Shown here: positions 48,274 through 56,523 of the stretch, piece after piece | Layout: every line of letters begins with the position of its first letter | Position numbering within the stretch: the first letter of the stretch is position 1 | Origin: Propionibacteriaceae bacterium UBA5174 | GTDB taxonomy: Bacteria; Actinomycetota; Actinomycetes; Propionibacteriales; Propionibacteriaceae | NCBI GenBank assembly: GCA_002413345.1 | Contig: DHWU01000034.1 | Location: 1 to 64,000 of the forward strand | Direction of reading: 5' to 3' | DNA length: 64,000 nucleotides | Made by a program: the position numbers and the translations under genes | The notes under the pieces: model-generated | Told to the model about the DNA's origin: nothing | The model's input: only the letters and a program-made list of their open reading frames with translations | Databases searched by the model: none

Positions 48274-49131
48274 GTGAACCTCAGCATGGGCGCCACGACC
48301 GCGATCTTCCTAGCTATCGGGCTGGGCGGGATCGCCTTGTGGGCTGCCAGCCTGTGGCCCAATGGCGCTCTGGCCCGCGCCATCCGCCTGGCTCCACCTT
48401 CCTGGGTTCGAACCTGGCTTGTTGCTTACCCGGTGCTCTCTGCGCTCATCACAACCATGGGTGCCATGTTTGTGGTCTTTCCGCAGGCATCCCCAACCAC
48501 ACGTCAATTGATGGCCACCGCATTCCTTGCGCTAGCTGTCCTGACGGCAGCGGCATTCGTCTGGGCATTGGTGCCCGTCCTACCGATTCCCAAGTTCCTG
48601 CTTCGCGTACAAATCGCCGACGAACTCGGCGAAACCGCCGGGCGCTCGGTGGCTACCGACGCCGCTGGCACCGTCACGGTGACTGGGCGTAGGCCGCTCA
48701 CTGCCTTGGTCCTTTCGTTGGCATTTCTGATTCTCGGGATCCTGCTCGGGCTTTGGGACACCCGCCCGCTTGGCATCGCCATTGGTGTGGCCGCGGCAGT
48801 TCTCGGCGGCGTTGGGGTCTTGGCGCTTGCCGTCCCGACAGTCCGGGGAATCAGTGTGGTGCTCAGTGCCGAAGGAATCACCGACCGTACGACCGTGGTC
48901 ACCCGCCGCCTGAACTGGCAACAAGTCGGCGATGTGACCGCCACCAGCCGCGGAGTTGTCGTAACTGCGACGGTGGACTTTGGGCACACACCACCGCAAA
49001 CCGGCACTCGGCTGAATTCCCGCACTGCTGGTTTTGTAATTCAAACACTCATGCTTTCGATCACTACTGCCGAGCTCGCCGCTCTGATCAGCGATTTGAA
49101 GACCAAATCGGATTCTGGCCCGGCGACCTGA
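48274..49131 (+). CDS. Four- to six-helix membrane protein with a PH-like C-terminus
   Basis: A 285-residue protein from the GTG at 48274. Helices include TAIFLAIGLGGIALWAASLW, LITTMGAMFVVFP, LAVLTAAAFVWALVPVL, LVLSLAFLILGILLGLW and IGVAAAVLGGVGVLAL. The final ~80 residues (VVLSAEGITDRTTVVTRRLN, then VVVTATVDFG) are soluble and resemble the PH-like domains of bacterial membrane proteins. No known family. Convergent with the permease gene at 49142. Confidence 0.75.
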   Translation: MNLSMGATTAIFLAIGLGGIALWAASLWPNGALARAIRLAPPSWVRTWLVAYPVLSALITTMGAMFVVFPQASPTTRQLMATAFLALAVLTAAAFVWALVPVLPIPKFLLRVQIADELGETAGRSVATDAAGTVTVTGRRPLTALVLSLAFLILGILLGLWDTRPLGIAIGVAAAVLGGVGVLALAVPTVRGISVVLSAEGITDRTTVVTRRLNWQQVGDVTATSRGVVVTATVDFGHTPPQTGTRLNSRTAGFVIQTLMLSITTAELAALISDLKTKSDSGPAT

Positions 49132-49141
49132 AGTCTGGCGC

Positions 49142-49936
49142 TCAGCTTCTGACCAACAACCGGTCAATTCGCAGCCGCTGGTGACTGTCGAACAGTCGCC
49201 GGTAGGCCAGTTCCAAAGACATCAGGCAGCCCAACGCAGTGCTGGCGGCAATCACGAACATGATCACGATCTGATAGCGCACGGCGGTGGCCGGGTCAGC
49301 CCCGGCCAAGATCTGACCGGTCATCATGCCCGGCAGGCTAACCACTCCCATCACCGCCATGCTGTTCAGAGTGGGGATCATCCCGGCCCGCAGAGCGTCG
49401 CGTACCGCGGCATGGGCCGCTTCCCGGCTAGTGGCCCCGACCGACAGCAGGCCCTCGATCTCGGCGCGACCAGCGTCCAGGTTGGCAGTGAAGCGATCCA
49501 CCGCCAGCGATACTCCGGTCAAAGCGTTGCCCAACACCATGCCCAGGATCGGCACCAGGTATTGCGGCAGATACCAGGGCTGGACGTCCAAGATCCCTTT
49601 GAGCACCAGCGAAGTGAGCAGCAGCGCACTGATCAGAATCGACACGAAGCTGTCTAACAACAGTCTCGGATAGGTCCGCTTCGGCCGCCGGGACGCCGCG
49701 TGGGCGGCCAAGAAGGTCATCACCAGCCCAATCCCCAGCACTAGCCAGGGATTCTGCAATGAGAACACCCAGGCCAAGATCAGCCCGACCAGCAGCAGTT
49801 GCACCACCATCCGCAGGCTGGAGATTGCGATGTCGCGACCCAGACCTAGGCGCAACACCCAAGACAGCGCCAGCGAGATCAACACCCGGCTTGCGGCGAG
49901 GACGAGTTGCAGATCAGAAATGGCGATGGCGTTCAT
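49142..49936 (-). CDS. fetB: FetB-like ABC exporter permease (UPF0014)
   Basis: A 264-residue protein with six to seven helices and the UPF0014/FetB pattern: SLRMVVQLLLVGLILAWVF, VLGNALTGVSLAVDRF, then VGATSREAAHAAVRDALRAG followed by MAVMGVVSLPGMMTGQILAG. In Escherichia coli the FetAB pair exports iron and raises peroxide resistance. The start overlaps the ATPase stop by 4 bp, so they are one operon. Confidence 0.9.
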   Translation of the reverse strand: MNAIAISDLQLVLAASRVLISLALSWVLRLGLGRDIAISSLRMVVQLLLVGLILAWVFSLQNPWLVLGIGLVMTFLAAHAASRRPKRTYPRLLLDSFVSILISALLLTSLVLKGILDVQPWYLPQYLVPILGMVLGNALTGVSLAVDRFTANLDAGRAEIEGLLSVGATSREAAHAAVRDALRAGMIPTLNSMAVMGVVSLPGMMTGQILAGADPATAVRYQIVIMFVIAASTALGCLMSLELAYRRLFDSHQRLRIDRLLVRS

Positions 49937-50580
49937 TGCACCTTGCCGATTCGCAGTTCGTCAGTGCCCATCCGAGACTGGCCATCGCGGTCGTGACCCA
50001 CCCACAGCAGACCCCGTTCACCAACTTGGCTCCAGGAAATCAGCACCTGCTCAGCTTGGCTGGCTAACTCCGGGTCTAACGCCGCGGTGACCTCATCCAG
50101 CAGCAGTACCGCTGGGCTCAGCAGCAGTGCTCGGGCCAGCAGCACCGATTGCAGTTCCCCGCCGGACAGATTCGAAGTGTCGGTCTCCAGCAATCGAGCG
50201 GGCCGTCCCAAGTCAGCCAAGACTTGCTCAGCCGCGGCCGGGTTGAACGATTTGTCCTTGTGTACCCCAAGTCCGAAGGGCGCCCGAATGCCTTCGAGCA
50301 CTGTGCCGGGTGCGAGCGCAGCGCGTTGGGGTACGTACATCACCTGAGCGCGATAGGCAGGCATCGACCATTCCAGTTGGGTGCGTCCACGAAACTCACA
50401 GCCACCGGTGGTGAAGGGGTCCAGGCCGGCAATCGAGCGCAACAGCAAGGTCTTACCGCTGCCAGAAGGTCCATCGATCACTAGCCGATCTCCGGTAGCC
50501 ACTGCGAGACTCAGGTCGCGCCAAAGCGTGCGCCCGGCGACTTGGCGGGACGCAGCTCGTACTGCAAGCAACTCCTCCAT
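49933..50580 (-). CDS. fetA: FetA-like ABC ATPase
   Basis: A 215-residue protein with GAGGAGG four bases before the ATG. Walker A is DGPSGSGKTLLL, signature NLSGGELQSVLLARALL, Walker B VLLLDEVTAALD and the switch WVGHD. Length and pairing with the UPF0014 permease identify the metal-exporting FetAB complex; iron as substrate is inferred from the family. No fur or iron box was seen upstream. Confidence 0.9.
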   Translation of the reverse strand: MEELLAVRAASRQVAGRTLWRDLSLAVATGDRLVIDGPSGSGKTLLLRSIAGLDPFTTGGCEFRGRTQLEWSMPAYRAQVMYVPQRAALAPGTVLEGIRAPFGLGVHKDKSFNPAAAEQVLADLGRPARLLETDTSNLSGGELQSVLLARALLLSPAVLLLDEVTAALDPELASQAEQVLISWSQVGERGLLWVGHDRDGQSRMGTDELRIGKVQ

Positions 50581-50654
50581 GAGCCTCCTCGATGCGCCGT
50601 AGAGTCAGCATAAACAACGGTGGCCGCAGCTCGGCCCGTGGACACTGCATTACC

Positions 50655-50681
50655 TACGCTTGCGTAAGTTACGCTAGCGTA
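50655..50681. promoter_or_regulatory. Twin palindromic operator TACGCWWGCGTA
   Basis: TACGCTTGCGTA (50655-50666) and the perfect palindrome TACGCTAGCGTA (50670-50681) have centres 15 bp apart. The second overlaps TAGGGT (50680-50685), a -10 candidate for the nitronate monooxygenase gene at 50715, so binding should block transcription. The palindrome style fits TetR-family repressors. Confidence 0.6.
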
Positions 50682-50714
50682 GGGTAACTTTCCCGAACCC
50701 CGAGGAGTGCCCCG

Positions 50715-52139
50715 GTGGCAACGAAGGCATTACCCGTAGTGATCCAAGGCGGCATGGGGATTGCAGTCTCCAGCTGGCAACTGGCCCGCGAAGTATCGCT
50801 GACCGGCAACCTGGGAGTGCTTTCCGGCACCGCCTTGGACGGCGTCCTGGCGCGCGTCCTGCAAGATGGCGACCCGGGTGGCCATCGCCGACGCGCGCTG
50901 GCTCATTTCCCAGTTCCCGCAATTGCCCAGCGGATTCTGGACACCTACTTCATTGAGGGCGGACGCGGCGATGACCAGCCCTATCGGCCGCACCCCGCGC
51001 TCACCATTTCCCCCAGCAAGGACGCCATCGAGCTGAGCCTGGCCGGCAACTTCGCAGAGGTCTGGCTGACCAAAGAAGGCCATGACGGCGTGGTTGGGAT
51101 CAACTTCTTGGAAAAGATCCAGACCGCAACTCTCTCGGCTGGCCTGGGTGCGATGCTGGCCGGGGTTGATTACGTAATCATGGGCGCTGGCGTGCCCCGC
51201 GAGATCCCTCGGATGCTCACCGAGTTCGCCGCTGGTCGCACCGCTCACCTCAGCATCGAAGTGATCGACTCCACTCAGAACCATCGCGCCGCGTTGAACC
51301 CGCGAACCTACCTCGGCCACGACCTGCCTCCGCTGCGTCGACCTCAGTTCATCGCGGTGGTCTCAGCGCATATTCTGGCCACCTACCTCAGCAAAGATCC
51401 CGAGATTCGTCCCGACGGATTCATCGTGGAAGGCCCCACAGCTGGCGGCCACAGCGCTCCGCCCCGCGGCAAGATGGTCCTCGATGAGACCGGTGAGCCG
51501 GTCTATGGGCCCAAGGACGAAGCGGACCTGGCCAAGATGGTTCCCATTGGTCTGCCGTTCTGGCTGGCTGGCGCTTACGGCACTCCACAACGGGTGGCTG
51601 AGGCAAGAGCTGCCGGAGCTGTCGGCGTGCAGGTCGGCACGCTGTTTGCCTTCGCGGACGAATCCGGTCTCACGCCAACCCTTCGCGAACAGCTACTAAC
51701 TGAACTAGCCGAAGACACGCTCACCGTGCGCAACGATCCTCGGGCTTCACCGACCGGATTTCCGTTCAAGATTGCTGAACTGTCCGGCACGCTGTCAGCA
51801 CCCAGCGTCTATTCGGCCCGGCAGCGCATCTGCGATTTGGGCTATCTGCGCCTTCCCGCCGAGCGGGCCGACGGTTCCCTGACCTACCGATGCGCGTCGG
51901 AACCAACCCACATGTTCGTGCGCAAAGGCGGCGCCGCCGAGGATGCCGCCGACCGAATTTGCCTGTGCAACTGCCTGATGGCAAACGTCGGGCTGGGCCA
52001 ACTTCGCGCCGACGGACGCACCGAACCAGCCGGGGTGACCCTCGGTCAGGATCTAGCTGGCGCCAGGCAACTGCTGGCTCAACACTCCGAAGGCTGGACG
52101 GCCCGCCAGGCGGTCGACTGGTTGGTCTCGGCGCTCTGA
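50715..52139 (+). CDS. Nitronate monooxygenase (2-nitropropane dioxygenase family)
   Basis: A 474-residue protein from the GTG at 50715 with GAGGAG upstream. It is a TIM-barrel flavoenzyme: VIQGGMGIAVSSWQLAREVS at the start, VGINFLEKIQ, FIVEGPTAGGHSAPPRG with the catalytic His in the middle, and GAVGVQVGTLFAFADESG as the FMN-phosphate site. It is longer than the class I/II enzymes (~350), with a Cys-rich C-terminal segment (DAADRICLCNCLMANVGLG). It oxidises nitronates such as propionate-3-nitronate; specificity is inferred. Twin palindromes overlap its promoter. Confidence 0.88.
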   Translation: MATKALPVVIQGGMGIAVSSWQLAREVSLTGNLGVLSGTALDGVLARVLQDGDPGGHRRRALAHFPVPAIAQRILDTYFIEGGRGDDQPYRPHPALTISPSKDAIELSLAGNFAEVWLTKEGHDGVVGINFLEKIQTATLSAGLGAMLAGVDYVIMGAGVPREIPRMLTEFAAGRTAHLSIEVIDSTQNHRAALNPRTYLGHDLPPLRRPQFIAVVSAHILATYLSKDPEIRPDGFIVEGPTAGGHSAPPRGKMVLDETGEPVYGPKDEADLAKMVPIGLPFWLAGAYGTPQRVAEARAAGAVGVQVGTLFAFADESGLTPTLREQLLTELAEDTLTVRNDPRASPTGFPFKIAELSGTLSAPSVYSARQRICDLGYLRLPAERADGSLTYRCASEPTHMFVRKGGAAEDAADRICLCNCLMANVGLGQLRADGRTEPAGVTLGQDLAGARQLLAQHSEGWTARQAVDWLVSAL

Positions 52140-52514
52140 TCAGCGAGCGCGACCTTTTCGGTGCTCAACTGACTTCAGGCGTTCCTTTTCGGCGATGACC
52201 TCGCGATAGGTTTCCCGCTCGCGCTTCAGCCACTCGGGCGGCTCAGTCAGCAACGCGCCGATCTGGTCGGCGGTCAAGGCTTCGGAGATACCACCGCGGA
52301 CCAGGCCTGAACGCGAAATGGACAGCTTCTGGGCCATCACTTCTTTGGGGAACGGCCCGTTGCGCCGCAACTCGACCATCCAGGCGGGCGGATCGGCGCG
52401 TAATGCGTCCAACTCGTCTCGGGTAATCGGTGAGCTCTGGAACTCTTCGGGAGTAGCGGGCAGGTAGATGCCCAGCTTGCTGGCAGCGGTGGTTGGCTTC
52501 ATGACTTGGCTCAC
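52140..52514 (-). CDS. DUF5997-family protein
   Basis: A 124-residue protein. The GTG at 52514 is 7 bp downstream of a TAGGCT; the ATG at 52502 is the alternative. It reads AASKLGIYLPATPEEFQSSP, then PPAWMVELRRNGPFPKEVMA and SRSGLVRGGISEALTADQI, matching the DUF5997 pattern. These small actinobacterial proteins of unknown function are often found next to a LysR-substrate-like gene, as here, in divergent orientation. Confidence 0.85.
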   Translation of the reverse strand: MSQVMKPTTAASKLGIYLPATPEEFQSSPITRDELDALRADPPAWMVELRRNGPFPKEVMAQKLSISRSGLVRGGISEALTADQIGALLTEPPEWLKRERETYREVIAEKERLKSVEHRKGRAR

Positions 52515-52521
52515 TTCAAGC

Positions 52522-52527
52522 AGCCTA
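52522..52527 (-). promoter_or_regulatory. -10 element, leaderless start of 52514
   Basis: TAGGCT on the minus strand, 7 bp before the GTG at 52514. Confidence 0.45.
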
Positions 52528-52543
52528 TCTTCCTTGGACCCGC

Positions 52544-52549
52544 TAGCCT
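52544..52549 (+). promoter_or_regulatory. -10 element, leaderless start of 52556
   Basis: TAGCCT, 6 bp before the ATG at 52556. Confidence 0.5.
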
Positions 52550-52555
52550 GCGGGC

Positions 52556-53209
52556 ATGCAGATCCCCCACACCGGATCGACGGCAGCGCTGCGGATCGGG
52601 TTCGTCCCGGGAGTCACTTTGACCAAGTGGCGCAAGATCTGGGCCGAACGCTTTCCCCGACTACATCTAGACGCGATCGAAGTCGCTCAACCTGACCAAC
52701 GCGAGGTGCTCGCTGCTGGGCAGGTTGAGCTGTGTTTCGTCCGGCTGCCGGTTGATGTTGCCGGGCTGCACCTGATCAAGCTCTACGAGGAAGCGCCGGT
52801 GGCTTGGGTTTCCAAAGACCATGTCTTTGCCGCCGTTGACGAAGTGGAAACCGCTGATCTGGCTTGCGAAACCGTGCTTGAACTCGTCAACCAGGACAAC
52901 CTGAATCTGGTGGCAGCCGGGCATGCAGTGTTCCAGGTGCCCCAATCGGTGGCCCGCACCCAGAGCCGCCGCGATCTCGTCTATCGTCCGATCACTGATG
53001 CGCCGGCCACCACGATTGGCCTGGCCTGGCTGGTTGCCAACGAGCATGAGCTGATTGAGGAGTTCATCGGAATCGTGCGGGGTCGCACGGCAAACAGCTC
53101 ACGCTCGGCCCAAGCACGGGCAACCAATCCACCCGCCAAGAAGGCGCGCCCGGCAGCTAAACCCAAATCCACTTCGGTCGCGCGCGGCCAGCGGCGGCGA
53201 CACCGGTAA
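52556..53209 (+). CDS. LysR substrate-binding-like protein without HTH
   Basis: A 217-residue protein from the ATG at 52556. It begins at the ligand-binding fold (LRIGFVPGVTLTKWRKIW), then VGQVELCFVRLPVDVAGLHL and VAWVSKDHVFAAVDEVE, typical of LysR-type periplasmic-binding-like domains. No N-terminal helix-turn-helix is present, so it cannot bind DNA in the usual way. The tail is Arg/Lys/Pro-rich and may be disordered. It pairs with the divergent DUF5997 gene and probably senses a small ligand. Confidence 0.82.
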   Translation: MQIPHTGSTAALRIGFVPGVTLTKWRKIWAERFPRLHLDAIEVAQPDQREVLAAGQVELCFVRLPVDVAGLHLIKLYEEAPVAWVSKDHVFAAVDEVETADLACETVLELVNQDNLNLVAAGHAVFQVPQSVARTQSRRDLVYRPITDAPATTIGLAWLVANEHELIEEFIGIVRGRTANSSRSAQARATNPPAKKARPAAKPKSTSVARGQRRRHR

Positions 53210-53272
53210 TCAAAAGGGTCAATGCGAATCGCTGCACTATCGGGCTGGGCTAAGTCATGCCAGACTCTGGCG

Positions 53273-55132
53273 ATGGACGTCGAACTGCGCGAGGTTCGTG
53301 ATTTTCTCGCCGAACACCCGCCCTATAGCTCGCTGCCAGCGAAGGTGCTGGATGAGCTTCCGGGGCGCTTGCACCTGCGCTACTACCGGCGCGGCTCCAC
53401 CATCGTTGAGCTGGGGGCGGCGAACAACTCCCTTTTCATCCTGCGTTCTGGGGCCGTCGACATCTACCGAGGCGGCAAGGACCTCGTTGAGCGCGCCGAT
53501 CCTGGCACCAGCTTCGGCACCTCTTCGGTGCGTAGCCGGCAGCCTTCGCGATATCGGATTATCGCGATCGAAGACACTTTGGCGCTGGTCATGCCCGGTG
53601 AACTCTTCGCTCAACTACTGAACGACCACATTGAAGTGGCCGAGTTCTTTGATACCGAGAACAAGGATGTGATGAAGCGAGCCGTCGCCGAACTCGAAGG
53701 TGACGCCTCAGGTCGGACAATCCTCAAGACTCGGGTCGCCGACCTGCTCAAACGCCAGCCAATCACTGCTGGCCCCGAGCTCAGCATTCGGCAAGCTGCG
53801 AAGTTGATGACCCAGCATCATGTTTCGGCTCTGCTGATCGTCGCCAAAGCTCGGATCGTCGGGATCATGACTGATCGCGATCTACGCAGCAAGGTGGTGG
53901 CTGCCGATCTATCTCGCGAAGAACCGGTAACCGCGATCATGACTACCGACCCACTCACCATCGCCAGCAGCGCCTTGGCCGTGGAGGCGATGCTCGAAAT
54001 GCTGGGTCGGGGCGTCCACCATCTGCCGGTGGTTGACGATGGGGTATTGCTCGGTTTGGTTTCTTCCGGCGACCTGATGCGGCTAGAGACTGCTAATCCG
54101 GTGTTCCTGGTGGGCGACATCGCCAAACAGATCTCAGCTGAGGGGCTGTCCACCATCACCGCGCGGCTGCCGCTGCTGGTCAGCCAACTACTCGACCAGG
54201 ACGCCAGCGCCGACGAAATCCACCGGTTAGTAACCGCAGTGAGCGACGCCATCATCAACCGGCTGATCCAATTGGCCGAGGCCGAGCTTGGTGCGCCACC
54301 GGTGCCCTATGAATGGCTGGTTCTCGGCTCCCAAGGCCGCCACGAGCACAACCTGGGCAGCGACCAGGACCATGTTTTACTGCTCGATGATGCCGCAACT
54401 GAAGCGGATGATCAGTATTTTGCCGCCCTGGCCGAGTACGTCACCGCCGGCTTGGAGACCTGCGGTTACACCCGCTGCACCGGGCAGGTGATGGCCACCA
54501 ACCCGCGATGGCGGCAAACGCTGAAAGCCTGGCATGGCGACTTCCAACACTGGATCACTGAGCCACAAGCCGACGCTGTGTTGCGGGCCCAGATCTTCTT
54601 CGACTTCAGATCCGTCCATGGTGGCAGCACCCGGGCTGATTCGCTGCGCGAAACCATCCTCACTCTGGCCCCACGCTCGCCAAGATTCTTGGGTCATCTG
54701 GCCACCCAAGCTGTGGAGCGGCAACCACCGATTGGGTTCTTCCGCGGCTTTGTCTTGGAACGCGGTGGGCTGCCGCAGGCCACCTTCGATCTAAAGTCGG
54801 CGGTGCATTGCGTAGTCGAGTTGGTACGAATTCAGTCGCTTGCCAACGCAGTCCCAGCGGTGAATACCATCGAGCGTTTGCACGCGACGGCGGCAAATGG
54901 AGCCTTCACCGCCGATTCAGAAACCGCACTGTTGGATGCCTTCGAGTTCATCACCTACCTGCGATTGCGGCATCAGGCCCGGCAAATGATGACCGGTGCC
55001 AAACCAAGCAATGAGATCGCACCCGACGATCTGTCGTCCTTGGAGAAGAAGCACCTGCGCGATGTCTTTGGGATCATCCGCCGGGCTCAGGCCGGCTTCG
55101 CGTTTCGCTATCAAACCCATCTGATGTCGTGA
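53273..55132 (+). CDS. cNMP-binding/CBS/DUF294 nucleotidyltransferase-like protein
   Basis: A 619-residue multidomain protein from the ATG at 53273 (MDVELREVRDFL). A cyclic-nucleotide-binding domain lies at about 5-120 (FILRSGAVDIYRGG), a pair of CBS domains at about 155-285 (KLMTQHHVSALLIV, then GIMTDRDLRSKVV and GLVSSGDLMRLE), the DUF294 nucleotidyltransferase at about 320-460 (VLGSQGRHEHNLGSDQDHVL, with GS and D-x-D), and a C-terminal helical domain (LRDVFGIIRRAQAGFAFRY). This is the GlnD-like protein family thought to sense adenylate and cNMP levels. It is coupled by a 4-bp overlap to a DnaQ-like exonuclease, as in other genomes. Confidence 0.92.
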   Translation: MDVELREVRDFLAEHPPYSSLPAKVLDELPGRLHLRYYRRGSTIVELGAANNSLFILRSGAVDIYRGGKDLVERADPGTSFGTSSVRSRQPSRYRIIAIEDTLALVMPGELFAQLLNDHIEVAEFFDTENKDVMKRAVAELEGDASGRTILKTRVADLLKRQPITAGPELSIRQAAKLMTQHHVSALLIVAKARIVGIMTDRDLRSKVVAADLSREEPVTAIMTTDPLTIASSALAVEAMLEMLGRGVHHLPVVDDGVLLGLVSSGDLMRLETANPVFLVGDIAKQISAEGLSTITARLPLLVSQLLDQDASADEIHRLVTAVSDAIINRLIQLAEAELGAPPVPYEWLVLGSQGRHEHNLGSDQDHVLLLDDAATEADDQYFAALAEYVTAGLETCGYTRCTGQVMATNPRWRQTLKAWHGDFQHWITEPQADAVLRAQIFFDFRSVHGGSTRADSLRETILTLAPRSPRFLGHLATQAVERQPPIGFFRGFVLERGGLPQATFDLKSAVHCVVELVRIQSLANAVPAVNTIERLHATAANGAFTADSETALLDAFEFITYLRLRHQARQMMTGAKPSNEIAPDDLSSLEKKHLRDVFGIIRRAQAGFAFRYQTHLMS

Positions 55133-55809
55133 TCAGACTCTTTGGACGCTCTTGGTGGCGCACAATCCAAGACATTTCGCCTGGACCGATCAGGGACTAC
55201 CTAGCCGCGCCCAAGATCGACCCACGTACCTCGTTGCCCGACGTGAAGCTGCTGGCTGTCGACTTGGAAACCACCGGCCTGAACCCAGCGAAGGATCAGA
55301 TCCTGAGCATCGGCTTCGTGCCAGTCAATGGGCGCCAAGTCGACCTGGCCGGGGCCGGACAAGTTCTGGTTAGGCCCAGCGTCGAAGTCGGGGACAGTGC
55401 AACTTTCCACGGACTAACCGACGACGCTTTGACCAATGCCCTGAGTCTTTCCGCCGCTCTCGACGTGATCTTCACCGCACTCACCGGACGGGTGCTCCTG
55501 GCTCACCATTCGGCGATCGAGACCGGCTTCCTTGGGCGGGCCTGCAATAGCGTTCATGGCTTCCGTCCGCGAATCGATGCAGTTGACACGATGGCCCTGC
55601 AGTTCCAACTACTAAGCCAAGGTTTCGATGACGAACCGCCTCCGGGGAGCCTCCGGCTGAATGCGGCGCGCAGCCAGTACGGCCTGCCTCGCTACGCGGC
55701 CCACGACGCTCTCACCGACGCGCTGGCCTGCGCCGAGCTCTATCTCGCCCAGGCAGCCGAACTTGAAGCGCTAAAGCCGCGCACGCTGAAGTCGGTCCTC
55801 AAATACTGA
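55129..55809 (+). CDS. DnaQ-like 3'-5' exonuclease (DEDDh)
   Basis: A 226-residue protein from the GTG at 55129 overlapping the upstream stop. Exo I is VDLETTGLNPAKDQ near residue 40, Exo II HHSAIETGFLGRAC near 125, and Exo III HDALTDALACAELY near 185, which together form the DEDDh site. The N-terminal ~35 residues (WRTIQDISPG) are a short extension. It probably degrades or proofreads nucleic acid ends; the coupling with the cNMP/CBS/DUF294 gene suggests a regulated activity. Confidence 0.9.
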   Translation: MIRLFGRSWWRTIQDISPGPIRDYLAAPKIDPRTSLPDVKLLAVDLETTGLNPAKDQILSIGFVPVNGRQVDLAGAGQVLVRPSVEVGDSATFHGLTDDALTNALSLSAALDVIFTALTGRVLLAHHSAIETGFLGRACNSVHGFRPRIDAVDTMALQFQLLSQGFDDEPPPGSLRLNAARSQYGLPRYAAHDALTDALACAELYLAQAAELEALKPRTLKSVLKY

Positions 55810-55815
55810 GCCCAC

Positions 55816-56241
55816 CTAATCCCTGGTGAAGAAGTCGGGATTATCTTCGATCGCGCGAGGCTTGCCGTCGGAGTCAACAGCGACATAGTGGAAGACCGCC
55901 TCAGCAGCGAACTCATGGTCTGGCTCGTAGCGGTGCACCAGATCCCGAGCCCACACTTCCAAGCGGATCGTCATCGAGGTGCGTCCAACCTTCTCCAGTT
56001 GCGCATAGATGCAGACAGTCTGCCCAACCGCCACTGGACGGCGAAACACCACCTGGTCAACCGCCACTGTGGCTGAGCGCCCCTGAGCGACCTCGCCAGC
56101 CATCAGGCCAGCAGCAATATCCATCTGGGAGAGCACCCAGCCGCCGAAGACATCTCCCCACGGGTTGGTGTCCTTCGGCATCGCCAAGGTACGTAGCACC
56201 AGGGCACCGACTGGCTGGCGGGTCTCTTCGGTTTGATCCAT
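55816..56241 (-). CDS. Acyl-CoA thioesterase (hotdog fold, YciA-like)
   Basis: A 141-residue protein: LRTLAMPKDTNPWGDVFGGW, then VLSQMDIAAGLMAGEVAQGR and VDQVVFRRPVAVGQTVCIYA. The N-P-x-G-D motif with the following catalytic Asp is that of YciA and related hotdog thioesterases, which cleave acyl-CoAs to free acids. Convergent with the exonuclease gene, 6 bp apart. TAGGAT lies 6 bp before its ATG. Confidence 0.92.
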   Translation of the reverse strand: MDQTEETRQPVGALVLRTLAMPKDTNPWGDVFGGWVLSQMDIAAGLMAGEVAQGRSATVAVDQVVFRRPVAVGQTVCIYAQLEKVGRTSMTIRLEVWARDLVHRYEPDHEFAAEAVFHYVAVDSDGKPRAIEDNPDFFTRD

Positions 56242-56247
56242 GTAGGC

Positions 56248-56253
56248 ATCCTA
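56248..56253 (-). promoter_or_regulatory. -10 element, leaderless start of 56241
   Basis: TAGGAT on the minus strand, 6 bp before the ATG. Confidence 0.5.
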
Positions 56254-56425
56254 GTCAGCCACGTTTTGATCGACGCTTCGCCGGTGGCCGCTGCGTCGAG
56301 AGTGATGACTCGGCCTGGCCGTCAACAAGCCGGCCGATATTATCGACTAAACGGCAAATGATGGCCGGCGTCGCTGCCTAAACCGTTGAATTGTGACATT
56401 TTAGATTTTCGCTACTGCGGGCAGT

Positions 56426-56431
56426 TATAGT
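56426..56431 (+). promoter_or_regulatory. Promoter of the DUF218 gene
   Basis: TATAGT in an AT-rich zone (56385-56440) that stands out from the GC-rich surroundings. It would give a ~85-nt leader before the ATG at 56524. Confidence 0.5.
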
Positions 56432-56523
56432 ACGAGCGAATTGAGCGCATGGTCGGTCAGTAAATGAGAACCCAGCTGCCGAAACGGCTCGGGCAAGCCC
56501 AGCTAGATCCGCCAAGGAGAGTA

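Noticed and set aside
53222..53272. Longer start of the cNMP/CBS/DUF294 protein
   Set aside because: The 17 extra residues are not typical, and MDVELREVRDFL begins directly with the sensor domain.
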